A stretch of DNA of 64,000 bases from G965207335 sp965222825 (GCA_965222825.1 OZ244964.1:930001-994000); one strand, 5' to 3'. Positions 16,319 through 25,426 are shown, counted from the stretch's first letter. The notes: generated by a model not told the origin, from the letters alone. Numbers and translations: made by a program.

Positions 16319-17149
16319 CTATGCACTGTGTTGGGCTAAGAGATTAAAAAAATCATCGGCTGTGCTACATTTGTATAACTCATCGCTAGCAATAGTAATG
16401 CCATATTTTTCTGCTAATGCCTCATACTTAGGCAGACGATAATAAAATAATTTTTCAAATACCCAAGTAGCAAAATCATTAGGATTAATTTGTGCAACAA
16501 ATTCTAAATTATTTATTGTTAGATATTTTTGCAAGTGCTTAGATAAAAAATTAGGGTGATAATACATAGGTTTTGGGTTACTAATAGCTCTGTTAATTAG
16601 TATTTTTTCGTGTTGCTTACTAGTTTTTAGATAAATAAGTAGTGTGTGCTCTGCTAGTTTAGCAATTACTGGCTCATCTAGTTCACACAAGCTACCGCCA
16701 GCATCATTTACAAAATTAGGGTAGCCGTAAATATGTTGAGATTTTTCAATAAAATTAGGCACATCTAGCATAGCGTTTTTTTCAGCTTTTGCGTGCAGAG
16801 ATTGGCGTTTATTAAACTCATCAAATGGCAGAGCACCTAATTCTGGGTTGCCCAAGCATCCCAGAAAACTAGAAACAGGCAGTAAATTATCAAAAGCAAT
16901 ATTATTATTGACATAAATAGCATCGCTTATCAATAAAGGGCGTAAAAAATCATTAGTCATCATCGCTTTTTTAATATTATCTAAAATTGGCTCATCTAAA
17001 TACCTTGAGCCAATACGATAATCACCAGAATAATGGAACCACAGCCCTGTTTTTCTTAATATATTTGCTAAATGAGTTTTGCCAACCCCAGACATACCTA
17101 GTAGGCTGATGCGTTTGTTTTTTGAGGTTTGGTAGTTATAATAAGACAC
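16319..17149 (-). CDS. P-loop ATPase/kinase-like protein of unknown role
   Basis: A 276-residue protein with a Walker A motif GMSGVGKTHLA at residues 18-28. Conserved-looking blocks include WFHYSGDYRIGSRYL, NDAGGSLCELDE and a C-terminal YYRLPKYEALAEKYGITI. It resembles a conserved group of uncharacterised proteobacterial P-loop proteins, but I cannot name the substrate. Its start overlaps the 132-residue tail-anchored gene upstream by 14 bp, and it lies 10 bp upstream of the histidine kinase start, so it may be the head of that operon. Confidence 0.7.
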   Translation of the reverse strand: MSYYNYQTSKNKRISLLGMSGVGKTHLANILRKTGLWFHYSGDYRIGSRYLDEPILDNIKKAMMTNDFLRPLLISDAIYVNNNIAFDNLLPVSSFLGCLGNPELGALPFDEFNKRQSLHAKAEKNAMLDVPNFIEKSQHIYGYPNFVNDAGGSLCELDEPVIAKLAEHTLLIYLKTSKQHEKILINRAISNPKPMYYHPNFLSKHLQKYLTINNLEFVAQINPNDFATWVFEKLFYYRLPKYEALAEKYGITIASDELYKCSTADDFFNLLAQHSA

Positions 17150-17534
17150 CTATTACACCAATAATAATACCTGATAAAGCTAGTATTCTTAATATGATTT
17201 TTTCTTTATTATTTTTATCATAAAGTATCAAAATATCTTGTGTTGATATTTTAATATTCAGATTATCTAATACATCAATTAAAGAAATATTAAGACCATC
17301 TACTAAATCATGGTAAGCATTGAGTAAGGCATGGTATGCTTTAGCTTCAGCATGCTTAAAATCATCGTTTTGTGGATTAGATTGTAATTCCAAAGCCTCC
17401 ATTAGAGCACGACAAGCATACCTATACTCATTCAATACCTCTCTTGGAGGGCTATTTTTAGTAACACCTTCAAATTGCTTTAATCTTTGTGCTAATTTAT
17501 TATGTAGGACAATAATCCTATCAAAATCAAGCAT
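17136..17534 (-). CDS. Hypothetical protein with C-terminal membrane anchor
   Basis: A 132-residue protein, mostly amphipathic helix, ending in one hydrophobic segment (ILRILALSGIIIGVIGVLL), i.e. a tail-anchored topology. No family recognised. It overlaps the downstream P-loop ATPase gene by 14 bp and follows a small basic protein gene by 4 bp, so it is part of a compact minus-strand unit. Confidence 0.65.
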   Translation of the reverse strand: MLDFDRIIVLHNKLAQRLKQFEGVTKNSPPREVLNEYRYACRALMEALELQSNPQNDDFKHAEAKAYHALLNAYHDLVDGLNISLIDVLDNLNIKISTQDILILYDKNNKEKIILRILALSGIIIGVIGVLL

Positions 17535-17538
17535 GGTT

Positions 17539-17733
17539 TTAATATTTTTCTGGATAAAGTCTATGACTAACTCGCCTTAATTTTTCTGCATGTTGTTGTT
17601 GTTTTTGTTGCCATTCATTTGCTGTGTAGAATAGTCCGCGTTGTAAGAGAATATTTCCTCTTGCTAAACGCTTTGCTCTACTTCTTGATATTGCGTCCTC
17701 AAATGCCACTACTTTTTCCTGTATTTTATACAT
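17539..17733 (-). CDS. Small basic hypothetical protein
   Basis: From the ATG at 17733 this encodes 64 residues (MYKIQEKVVAFEDAISRSRA onward), rich in Arg, Lys and Gln with a C-terminal Gln-rich helix. That start is supported by a good ribosome binding site (AAGGGGAG on the minus strand, about 8 bp upstream); an earlier in-frame ATG at 17772 lies inside the preceding gene. No family recognised. It sits 13 bp after the XRE regulator, an arrangement seen in toxin-antitoxin or phage-like modules. Confidence 0.6.
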   Translation of the reverse strand: MYKIQEKVVAFEDAISRSRAKRLARGNILLQRGLFYTANEWQQKQQQHAEKLRRVSHRLYPEKY

Positions 17734-17746
17734 ATTATCTCTCCCC

Positions 17747-17953
17747 TTAGATAAAAATATCATTAACTGCATATTCCTTATTAGTTAGTTTATTTAGCCC
17801 CTGCACAATTTTTGCACAGGTTTTTGGTGCTGGTGTTTTTTTCTTATTATACACCTTACTAATTGTCCCAACTGATACCCCAGACTCATCTGATAACTCT
17901 TTTTGACTTTTGCCATTACTATCTAGTTCTTTTTGTAAATTATTGCTTGCCAT
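17747..17953 (-). CDS. XRE-family helix-turn-helix regulator
   Basis: A 68-residue protein made of one Cro/C1-type helix-turn-helix: SQKELSDESGVSVGTISKVYNKKKTPAPKTCAKIVQGL. It would bind DNA as a dimer, most likely autoregulating the short operon it heads (small basic protein, tail-anchored protein, P-loop ATPase). About 92 bp of AT-rich DNA separate it from the aminotransferase stop. Confidence 0.82.
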   Translation of the reverse strand: MASNNLQKELDSNGKSQKELSDESGVSVGTISKVYNKKKTPAPKTCAKIVQGLNKLTNKEYAVNDIFI

Positions 17954-18045
17954 TATTTATATATTTATTAGTTAAAATTATTATTTTACATAAATTTCAT
18001 ATAAAAACAAGTTATTTTATGTATTTTTTTGAAAAAATATGTTTT

Positions 18046-19236
18046 TTATCGTTTTAAAGCATCATTTTTAAACATTTCTTTGATATTTCGCACCGCTTGA
18101 CGCGTTCTATGCTCATTTTCAATCAAACTAAAACGCACGAAATCATCGCCATACTCCCCAAAACCAACACCAGGTGATACCCCAACCTTAGCCTCTTGTA
18201 ATAATTTTTTACTAAATTCTAGTGAGCCCATAGCTAGATATTTTGCTGGTATTTTTGCCCATACAAACATTGTTGCATTAGGTTTTATAACCTCCCAATT
18301 AATAGCATTTAGCCCATTACACAATATATTTCTACGCTTTTGATACATATTGCAAATATCAGTAACACACTTCTGGTTGCCCTCTAATGCTTCAATAGCT
18401 GCTACTTGAATTGGAGTAAACATACCATAATCAAGGTAAGATTTAATTTTAGCGAGTGCTGATACTAAAACTTTATTACCAACCATAAAACCAACACGCC
18501 AACCGGGCATATTATAACTTTTAGATAACGAAAAAAACTCCACTGCCACATCCTTAGCACCAGCTACTTGCATTATACTAGGTGCACTATAATCATCAAA
18601 AACAATATCAGCATAAGCTAAATCCTGCACTACCCAAATTTGGTGCTTTTTAGCAATGGCAATAATATTTTTAAAAAATTCTAAACTAACAGTTAAAGTA
18701 GTTGGGTTAGACGGGTAATTTATCATCATCATTTTTGGCTTTGTGCTACTATTACTAATAGCTTTTTCTAACTCTGCTATAAAGTCTATACCTTGTGTGC
18801 ATGGTATGTGCTTAATATTTGCACCTGCTAGGATAAAACCGTAAGGGTGAATTGGGTAAGCAGGATTTGGCACTAGGACAGTATCACCTTTATTTATAGT
18901 AGCCATAGCAAGATTTGCTATACCCTCTTTAGAGCCTATGGTAACTATTGCTTCTGTTTCTGGGTCTATTTCTACCTGATACCTTTTGTTATACCAATTA
19001 GCAATAGCTATTCTTAGCCTAGGAATACCTTTTGATGATGAATATCTGTGGGTATTTTTTCTTCTCGCTACCTCTACAAGCTTTTCAACTATATGATAAG
19101 GGGTTTGCTGGTCTGGGTTACCCATACCAAAATCAACTATATCCTCGCCTCTTGCCCTAGCTTTTGCTTTTAACTCATTAGTAATTGCAAAAACATAAGC
19201 TGGTAGGTTAGATATTTTAGAAAAATTTGTATTCAA
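18046..19236 (-). CDS. alaC: Class I/II PLP aminotransferase (AlaC-like)
   Basis: A 396-residue fold-type I aminotransferase. The PLP lysine is in SLSKSYNMPGWRVGF, with NYPSNPTT and QDLAYAD upstream as the usual cofactor contacts, and the N-terminus DFGMGNPDQQTP matches the AlaC/YfdZ group. AlaC interconverts pyruvate plus glutamate with alanine plus 2-oxoglutarate; other aminotransferases of this group have related substrates, so the specific reaction is inferred. It stands alone on the minus strand. Confidence 0.85.
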   Translation of the reverse strand: MNTNFSKISNLPAYVFAITNELKAKARARGEDIVDFGMGNPDQQTPYHIVEKLVEVARRKNTHRYSSSKGIPRLRIAIANWYNKRYQVEIDPETEAIVTIGSKEGIANLAMATINKGDTVLVPNPAYPIHPYGFILAGANIKHIPCTQGIDFIAELEKAISNSSTKPKMMMINYPSNPTTLTVSLEFFKNIIAIAKKHQIWVVQDLAYADIVFDDYSAPSIMQVAGAKDVAVEFFSLSKSYNMPGWRVGFMVGNKVLVSALAKIKSYLDYGMFTPIQVAAIEALEGNQKCVTDICNMYQKRRNILCNGLNAINWEVIKPNATMFVWAKIPAKYLAMGSLEFSKKLLQEAKVGVSPGVGFGEYGDDFVRFSLIENEHRTRQAVRNIKEMFKNDALKR

Positions 19237-19447
19237 TTTATGTTTAACTAGAATAATATTAGCCAGATTATAGTTTATTTAATTATTCTTTTCAATAATG
19301 AAAGTCTAATATTATTAGTTTAGAGTGATTGTTTTTTTTAAGTGCTATTTGTTTCTAACACTATAATTTTATATGGACTTAGGCCGTTGAATTTAGTATT
19401 AAATACAGAACAAGACTATTGCACGGTAATAGATAATTAGGTAAAAA

Positions 19448-19840
19448 TTAGCGTTTAGAATACTGCACACTCTTTCGTGCTTTTCTTTTACCAACTTTTT
19501 TGCGTTCAACTTTTCTAGCATCACGACTTACAAGACCTGCTTCTCTAAGTGCTGGTCTTAGAGTTTCGTCATATTTCATTAAGGCACGAGTTACCCCTAA
19601 GCGAATAGCGCTTGCTTGCCCTGTATCGCCACCACCTTTTACTATTATATTAAAATCAAAATTATCAGCCATCCCTACAATTTCTAGTGGTTGATTAATA
19701 ATCATACTGGCGGTTATACGACCAAGATATTCTTTCATTGGGCGTTTATTGATGATGATTTTGCCATTACCTTTTTTCATATAAACTCTGGCAATAGATG
19801 TTTTTCTTTTGCCTGTGGCGTAATAGGTTTGTTTTTTCAT
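19448..19840 (-). CDS. rpsI: 30S ribosomal protein S9
   Basis: A full-length S9 of 130 residues: YYATGKRKTSIARVYMKKG at the N-terminus and the basic tail ending KRKARKSVQYSKR, which reaches the P-site tRNA. It follows rplM by 2 bp, the universal rplM-rpsI pair. The 211 bp downstream to the aminotransferase start hold no gene that I can see. Confidence 0.98.
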   Translation of the reverse strand: MKKQTYYATGKRKTSIARVYMKKGNGKIIINKRPMKEYLGRITASMIINQPLEIVGMADNFDFNIIVKGGGDTGQASAIRLGVTRALMKYDETLRPALREAGLVSRDARKVERKKVGKRKARKSVQYSKR

Positions 19841-19842
19841 AA

Positions 19843-20271
19843 TTAAATTTCTAAAATCTTGGGTTGTTGTGCAGTATGGGTATGTTCTTTACCAGTAAAT
19901 ACTTTTAATTTTCTAAACATATCTCTACCCAATGGACCCTTTGGCAACATACCTTTGACGGCTATTTTAATAACATCTTCTGGTTTTTTAGCCATCATAT
20001 CTTTGAGTGGTGTTGATTTTAAATTACCAACAAAACCTGTGTAGCGATGATACATTTTATCGTTTAGTTTATTACCTGTAACAGATATTTTATTTGCATT
20101 TACTACTACTATATAATCACCTGTATCCATATGTGGGGTATATTCTGCTTTATGTTTGCCTCTTAGACGAGAAGCAATAGCACTAGCTAGACGACCTAGT
20201 GTTTTGCCACTAGCATCAACTATAAACCATTGTCTTTTTATATCGCCAGCCTTAATGCTAAAAGTATTCAT
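19843..20271 (-). CDS. rplM: 50S ribosomal protein L13
   Basis: A full-length L13 of 142 residues with the family block WFIVDASGKTLGRLASAIAS near the start, HMDTGDYIVVVNA and VKGMLPKGPLGRDMFRKLKV. It heads the rplM-rpsI operon, with a consensus -10 box 36 bp upstream. Confidence 0.98.
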   Translation of the reverse strand: MNTFSIKAGDIKRQWFIVDASGKTLGRLASAIASRLRGKHKAEYTPHMDTGDYIVVVNANKISVTGNKLNDKMYHRYTGFVGNLKSTPLKDMMAKKPEDVIKIAVKGMLPKGPLGRDMFRKLKVFTGKEHTHTAQQPKILEI

Positions 20272-20306
20272 AATAATAAAATATAAAGATTAATTTGCAA
20301 CAAGGT

Positions 20307-20312
20307 ATTATA
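20307..20312 (-). promoter_or_regulatory. Candidate -10 box for rplM-rpsI
   Basis: On the minus strand this reads GGGTATAATACC, a perfect TATAAT, 36 bp upstream of the rplM start codon. This is the expected position and quality for a ribosomal protein promoter. Confidence 0.5.
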
Positions 20313-20404
20313 CCCGCTTTAATATTTTTTTATAATTAAAATTAAAAATTTTCTGCTAACTTTTTTTTGACTATGATTTATAATAGTGGGTTTAGGAGAT
20401 ATAA

Positions 20405-20965
20405 ATGGTTAGCACTCAAACGCCTATTTGTGATTTTGGCATACCTGCTGTTGATTTTGCACTAACAGGAGTAGATAATAAAGTTCACACCTTAGAGAGT
20501 TGTAAAGGCACAAATGGACTATTAGTAATGTTTATTTGTAATCACTGCCCTTATGTGCAAGCAATTCGCCATAGAATAATCCGCGATGTTAAAGAACTAA
20601 CTACCTTAGGTGTTAATTCTGTTGCTATTATGGCAAATGATGTAACAGATTATAAAGAAGATAGTTTTGAAAATATGCAAAAAGTAGCAAGAGAATTGAA
20701 CTTCCCATTCCCGTATTTAATTGACAAAACCCAAGAAGTTGCTAGAGCTTATGGTGCTGTTTGCACGCCTGATTTTTTTGGCTATAATAAAGACTTAACA
20801 TTGCAATATCGCGGACGACTAGACGAATCTAGAAAAGAAACAGCAGTAAATGCAAAAAGAGATTTGTTTGCTGCAATGACACAAATTGCAAAAACTGGCA
20901 ATGGTCCAAAACAACAGATACCATCTATGGGTTGTTCTATTAAATGGATTGGTGCTAGTGAATAA
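20405..20965 (+). CDS. Thioredoxin-fold redoxin (AhpC/TSA-like)
   Basis: A 186-residue thioredoxin-like protein of the alkyl hydroperoxide reductase/thiol-antioxidant group, with the active-site region MFICNHCPYVQAIRHR (two cysteines as CNHC) and the downstream cis-Pro region ACGAVCTPDFF-like AVCTPDFFGYN. It has no signal peptide and probably reduces peroxides or disulfides in the cytoplasm. A good ribosome binding site (AGGAG) precedes the ATG. The stop overlaps the GTG start of the MntA-like gene. Confidence 0.85.
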   Translation: MVSTQTPICDFGIPAVDFALTGVDNKVHTLESCKGTNGLLVMFICNHCPYVQAIRHRIIRDVKELTTLGVNSVAIMANDVTDYKEDSFENMQKVARELNFPFPYLIDKTQEVARAYGAVCTPDFFGYNKDLTLQYRGRLDESRKETAVNAKRDLFAAMTQIAKTGNGPKQQIPSMGCSIKWIGASE

Positions 20966-21257
20966 AATTCGCCTGCACGATAAACAAATTGATAGTATTA
21001 AAGAATTAGCAAAAAAACTTTTTAATTCACAAGCAGTATGGATATTTGGCTCCAGAGCTGATATAAACCAACGAGGTGGCGATATTGATATTTATTTACA
21101 AACTGACAAAAAAGATAATATTTTGCAAACAAAAATAATTTTTTTACGCGAGTTTGATAAAAAATTTAGCGAACAAAAGGTAGATTTATTGGTTGATAAT
21201 CACACAGTGAATAAAGAAATTTTTAATATTGCTAGAAAAACAGGTCTTCGCTTATGA
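20958..21257 (+). CDS. mntA: MntA-type nucleotidyltransferase antitoxin
   Basis: A 99-residue minimal nucleotidyltransferase. WIFGSRADINQRGGDIDIYL carries the GSx10DxD active site of MntA antitoxins. I chose the GTG at 20958, which overlaps the redoxin stop; the reading frame extends further upstream only inside the redoxin gene. In characterised MntA/HepT pairs the antitoxin adds AMP units to a tyrosine beside the toxin's RNase motif. The next gene overlaps by 4 bp and encodes that partner. Confidence 0.87.
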   Translation: MNKIRLHDKQIDSIKELAKKLFNSQAVWIFGSRADINQRGGDIDIYLQTDKKDNILQTKIIFLREFDKKFSEQKVDLLVDNHTVNKEIFNIARKTGLRL

Positions 21258-21685
21258 TTAAGCAAGTAATAACAGAATTAGATATTCATTTTGCTAGAAT
21301 TGATAATATTATTCCAGAGATTAATTCGCACTTGCCATTTAAGACTGATGATTTTGATAATGTAGAAAAAATTAAAACCATTGATGCTTTTATTTACCGT
21401 TTTTCTAAAATACAAGATGTGATGGGAGAAAAATTTTTTCCAGCTGCTTTAAAAGAGTTGCAAGAGTATAAAGATAATATGTCCTTAATAGATGTTTTAA
21501 ATAAATTAGAAAAGTTGCGATTATTAGATACTAACTACTGGATTGATTGTAGAAAATTAAGAAATAATTTAGTACACGAATACCCAGATAATTATGATAA
21601 TGTAGCACAGGCAATTAATATTGCCGTTAAAACTTATGGTAATATTAAAAAAATATACAAAAAAATAGGAGAAAAAGTATGTTAG
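21254..21685 (+). CDS. hepT: HepT-type HEPN ribonuclease toxin
   Basis: A 143-residue all-helical HEPN protein. RNNLVHEY near residue 115 is the Rx4HxY motif: catalytic Arg and His plus the Tyr that MntA adenylylates. It forms the toxin half of a MNT/HEPN toxin-antitoxin system with the gene just upstream (4-bp overlap). Its 3' end overlaps the aldehyde dehydrogenase start by 7 bp, so the pair is embedded in a metabolic operon. Confidence 0.88.
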   Translation: MIKQVITELDIHFARIDNIIPEINSHLPFKTDDFDNVEKIKTIDAFIYRFSKIQDVMGEKFFPAALKELQEYKDNMSLIDVLNKLEKLRLLDTNYWIDCRKLRNNLVHEYPDNYDNVAQAINIAVKTYGNIKKIYKKIGEKVC

Positions 21686-23061
21686 AAGTAAGGCAAGTTT
21701 ATACACAAGAGTTATTAAAAAAAGTTAAACTAGATACCTCAGACGATATTGAGCATAAATTAAGCACAGCACACAAAGCACATCTTGATAATCGTCAAGG
21801 ATTACCTGCTTTTGAACGCATTAAAATATTAGACACTTTAGTTAATCTAATGGCAAAAGAGCAAGATGATTTAGCGATGTTAATTGCTAATGAGGGTGGT
21901 AAGCCGCTTATGGATGCTAAGGTAGAAGTTGCTAGGGCTATTGATGGGGTAAAACTTGCAATTAGTGAGATTAGAGCAACCAGGGGCGTGCAAATTCCTA
22001 TGGATTTAACCCCAGCAGGTGCAGGTAGAATTGCCTTTACCACGCCTGAGCCTATTGGCGTTGTGGTGGCAGTTAGTGCATTTAACCATCCATTAAATTT
22101 AATTATTCATCAGGTGGTGCCGGGTATTGCTGTTGGTTGCCCTGTTATTGTTAAACCTGCTGATACTACACCACTTTGTTGTATGCGTTTTGTTGAGCTT
22201 GCCCACAAAGCAGGCTTGCCACAGGCTTGGCTACAAGTTGCTGTTTGTGCTATACCTGAGTCTGAGAAATTAGTAACCGATAGTCGCGTTGCTTTTTTTA
22301 GTTTTATAGGCTCAGCTGGTGTTGGCTGGTATTTGCGCTCTAAACTAGCCCCAGGCACTAGATGTGCCTTGGAGCACGGTGGTTCAGCACCACTTATTTT
22401 TGATGATTATCATAATATTGATGGTTTTGTAAATGGGGTAATTAAAGCAGGCTTTTATCACGCTGGGCAGGTTTGTGTCTCAGTGCAAAGAATTTTTATA
22501 CCCAATGACAAGGTTAAAACTATTGCCCAAAAAATTGCCGATAAAGCTAAAACTTTAATAGTAGGCGATGCTATAAATGCCAATACTGAGGTTGGACCAT
22601 TAATACTACCAAGGGAGGTTGATAGAGTGGCGTCTTGGGTAGATGAGGCACTAGTAGAGGGGGCTCAGTTATTGTGTGGAGGTAAAAAATTAGGCGATAC
22701 CACTTATGCACCAACCGTGCTACTTAATCCAAGTGCTAACTCTAAGGTATCCAATAAAGAAATTTTTGGTCCTGTTGTATGTGTATATGGTTATGATGAT
22801 GTTGAAGATGCTATTAGTGTGACAAATAGCCTAGAAGTAGCCTTTCAATCTGCAATTTTTACCGATAATATTCAATTTGCACTAAATACCGCTAAAAAAC
22901 TAGACTCATCTGCGGTAATGATTAACGATTATTCCACCTTTAGAACCGATTGGATGCCATTTGCAGGCAGACGACAATCTGGTTATGGCATTGGCGGTAT
23001 TGGTTATACTATGGCTGATATGTGTGAGGATAAAATGCTTTTGATTAATACTAATGCTTAA
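21679..23061 (+). CDS. Aldehyde dehydrogenase family protein
   Basis: A 460-residue NAD(P)-dependent aldehyde dehydrogenase. AFNHPLNLIIHQVVP, IVKPADTTPL, the catalytic Glu in LEHGGSAPLIF, the catalytic Cys in YHAGQVCVSVQRIF, and EIFGPVV are all present, so it is intact. The closest resemblance is to lactaldehyde/phosphonoacetaldehyde-type ALDHs, but the substrate is not decidable here. A good ribosome binding site (AGGAG) lies inside hepT. It ends 5 bp before the methyltransferase gene. Confidence 0.88.
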   Translation: MLEVRQVYTQELLKKVKLDTSDDIEHKLSTAHKAHLDNRQGLPAFERIKILDTLVNLMAKEQDDLAMLIANEGGKPLMDAKVEVARAIDGVKLAISEIRATRGVQIPMDLTPAGAGRIAFTTPEPIGVVVAVSAFNHPLNLIIHQVVPGIAVGCPVIVKPADTTPLCCMRFVELAHKAGLPQAWLQVAVCAIPESEKLVTDSRVAFFSFIGSAGVGWYLRSKLAPGTRCALEHGGSAPLIFDDYHNIDGFVNGVIKAGFYHAGQVCVSVQRIFIPNDKVKTIAQKIADKAKTLIVGDAINANTEVGPLILPREVDRVASWVDEALVEGAQLLCGGKKLGDTTYAPTVLLNPSANSKVSNKEIFGPVVCVYGYDDVEDAISVTNSLEVAFQSAIFTDNIQFALNTAKKLDSSAVMINDYSTFRTDWMPFAGRRQSGYGIGGIGYTMADMCEDKMLLINTNA

Positions 23062-23066
23062 TCTTT

Positions 23067-24650
23067 ATGCAGGATTTACTTACAATAAAAGAGGCAAGTA
23101 TATGGGCGTCAAAATACACTAACAAAGATGTTACTAGTGCTAATATAGCGTATTTAATTCAATATGGTAGAATCAAAAAAGATTTAGTAGGTGGCAGTGT
23201 GTTTGTTAATCGTAATGAGTTAAAAGATTATTACAATCAATACCATAAAAACCAACAAAAATTATGGCATAACAATTTAGACAATAAGCTAAATTGGCAA
23301 CTGTCTTTTAAACAATATAAAGAATCAGAAACAACAAAGCATGTCCATAGACTACACCCTTATAAGGGCAAGTTTATCCCTCAGTTAGTTGAGTATTTTT
23401 TAGATAGTAAAGTAGATAATCTCAAGCAACAATGTTTTTTTAACGCAGGTGATATTGTGCTTGACCCATTTTGTGGTAGTGGCACAACCCTAGTGCAAGC
23501 TAATGAGTTAAGCCTGCACGCTATTGGTATTGATATATCAGAGTTTAACACTTTTATAAGTAATACTAAAATAACTAAATACGATATTGATGATATTAAA
23601 AAAAATGCTAAACATATTACTAATAGCCTAATAAACTTTCAAAAAACAAACAATAATATAGTCTTTGAGCAACAATTATTAGCTAGGTTAAAAGAATTTA
23701 ATAGTAAGTTTTTTCCAACAGCAAATTTTAGGTATAAAGTTAGCCAAAACCTAATAAATGAGAGTCTATATAGCAAGCAAAAATCAGCAGAATTTAGCAA
23801 AATTTATCAAAAGTTAATTAAACAATATCAAATTAACCTAACCAAAGAAAATAACACATCATTCTTAGATAAGTGGTTTTTAATAGTTGTTAAAAATGAG
23901 ATAGATTTTGTTTTTAAGCACATTAAAAACATCAAAGATAATAGCACTAAAAAAATATTGGCTCTTATATTAAGTCGTACTATTCGCTCTTGTCGTGCTA
24001 CTACTCACTCCGATTTAGCTACTTTAAAAGAGCCTATTACAACTACTTATTATTGTAAAAAACACAGCAAAATATGTAAGCCAGTATTTTCTATTAAAAA
24101 TCACTGGCAAAGATATGTAAAAGATACAATAAGGCGACTAATTGAATTTAATAATATTAGAAGTAACACCTCACAACAATGTCTAGTTGGAGATAGTAGA
24201 ACAATTAATATAAACCAAGCATTAACCAAGTATAACCATTTACTTAAAAATAAAAAAATATCTGGTATTTTTTCCTCGCCACCTTATGTTGGACTAATAG
24301 ATTATCACCAACAACACGCTTATGCTTATGATTTATTTGGTTTTAGGCGAAGAGATAAATTAGAAATTGGACCCCTATATAGAGGGCAAGGCATGCAAGC
24401 AAGAAACTCATATATCAAAAATATAGCCAAAGTGCTTAATAATTGTAAAGCGTATTTACAACAAGATTACAATATACTATTAGTTGCTAATGATAAATAT
24501 AATCTTTATCCTAGCATAGCCAAACTTGCTAATATGGATATTGTTAATAGATATGAAAGACCTGTTTTAAATAGAGTAGAAAAAGGCAGGGGTGCTTATA
24601 CAGAAACTATTTTTCATCTAAAAGATGCAAAAAATGCCATTATCAAATAA
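23067..24650 (+). CDS. Type II DNA methyltransferase (alpha-class order, SPPY motif)
   Basis: A 527-residue DNA modification enzyme. An N-terminal MerR/excisionase-like helix-turn-helix (LTIKEASIWASKYTNKDV) is followed by motif X (HPYKGKFIPQLVEYFL), motif I (DPFCGSGTTLVQA, SAM binding), a roughly 230-residue putative target-recognition region and motif IV (SSPPYVG, catalytic). The order X-I-TRD-IV is that of alpha-class amino-methyltransferases; SPPY is commonest in N4-cytosine enzymes. It protects sites cut by the overlapping endonuclease. The appended DNA-binding domain may let it act as its own regulator. Confidence 0.88.
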   Translation: MQDLLTIKEASIWASKYTNKDVTSANIAYLIQYGRIKKDLVGGSVFVNRNELKDYYNQYHKNQQKLWHNNLDNKLNWQLSFKQYKESETTKHVHRLHPYKGKFIPQLVEYFLDSKVDNLKQQCFFNAGDIVLDPFCGSGTTLVQANELSLHAIGIDISEFNTFISNTKITKYDIDDIKKNAKHITNSLINFQKTNNNIVFEQQLLARLKEFNSKFFPTANFRYKVSQNLINESLYSKQKSAEFSKIYQKLIKQYQINLTKENNTSFLDKWFLIVVKNEIDFVFKHIKNIKDNSTKKILALILSRTIRSCRATTHSDLATLKEPITTTYYCKKHSKICKPVFSIKNHWQRYVKDTIRRLIEFNNIRSNTSQQCLVGDSRTININQALTKYNHLLKNKKISGIFSSPPYVGLIDYHQQHAYAYDLFGFRRRDKLEIGPLYRGQGMQARNSYIKNIAKVLNNCKAYLQQDYNILLVANDKYNLYPSIAKLANMDIVNRYERPVLNRVEKGRGAYTETIFHLKDAKNAIIK

Positions 24651-25416
24651 CAAAAAGCAACAAATTGTATCGTTGTTAAATAAAAAGATAAGCCAAAAAT
24701 TAAATGCTTATGGTAGAGAAACTACTGCTATGCCGTTTTTAGCAAGATTGATACAAGATAATGAGAAAATTGCCGCTTATTCTTTTATTCATTCTATGGC
24801 AACAACACTTGGTATGAGCATTTATGAGGAAATATCAGTAATTATTGCTAAAAATTCAACCACTGAAGCGTTTAGAAATTATGGTGTTGGTGGTGTTATA
24901 TCAACATTTCAAAAAACAACTATTAATGATATAGTAACAAAATTAAGAAACGGTAGCATAAGTGCAGATATAAATACTGAAACAGAGGCGGTATTACAAG
25001 CATTATCAAACAATGCGGCATCGCAAAAATCTGGTAATATTGCTGATTTTTATATGAAAAGAGATAATAAAGAGTATTATTTTGAAATAAAAACAGCAAA
25101 GCCTAATATAGATGTTTTTGAAAAAAGTAAAACAAAATTACTAGAATGGATTGCAAGAAGAAGACTGCCAGTTAAAGTTTATTTAGCATTGCCATACAAC
25201 CCCTACCACCCAAAACCTTATAATAGGTTTACAGAAGTAAATATGATGGATATAGGCAATGATTTTTTAGTGGGTGATGAGTATTGGGATTTTTTAGGTG
25301 GTAAAAATACCTTTGCTGAATTATTAGCTATATTTGACAAAGTAGGTAAAAAATTTAAAAAACAATTAGACGATAAATTTAAACAAATAGCAGCAGAAAA
25401 AATAAATACTTATTAA
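24625..25416 (+). CDS. Type II restriction endonuclease (TdeIII-like)
   Basis: A 263-residue protein whose start overlaps the methyltransferase end by 26 bp (an ATG at 24634 is an alternative start). The segment NIADFYMKRDNKEYYFEIKTAKPN contains a PD-(D/E)xK-type nuclease core (Asp, then Glu-x-Lys), and the overall sequence resembles TdeIII-family restriction enzymes. It is assigned as the cutting half of the restriction-modification system. The recognition site cannot be read from sequence. Confidence 0.8.
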   Translation: MQKMPLSNNKKQQIVSLLNKKISQKLNAYGRETTAMPFLARLIQDNEKIAAYSFIHSMATTLGMSIYEEISVIIAKNSTTEAFRNYGVGGVISTFQKTTINDIVTKLRNGSISADINTETEAVLQALSNNAASQKSGNIADFYMKRDNKEYYFEIKTAKPNIDVFEKSKTKLLEWIARRRLPVKVYLALPYNPYHPKPYNRFTEVNMMDIGNDFLVGDEYWDFLGGKNTFAELLAIFDKVGKKFKKQLDDKFKQIAAEKINTY

Positions 25417-25426
25417 CCTTGTAAAA

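Noticed and set aside
20367..20384. TTGACT followed by TATAAT upstream of the redoxin gene as a promoter
   Set aside because: The two hexamers are only 6 bp apart, far from the required 16-18 bp, so they cannot form one sigma-70 promoter; the TATAAT alone could still be used.
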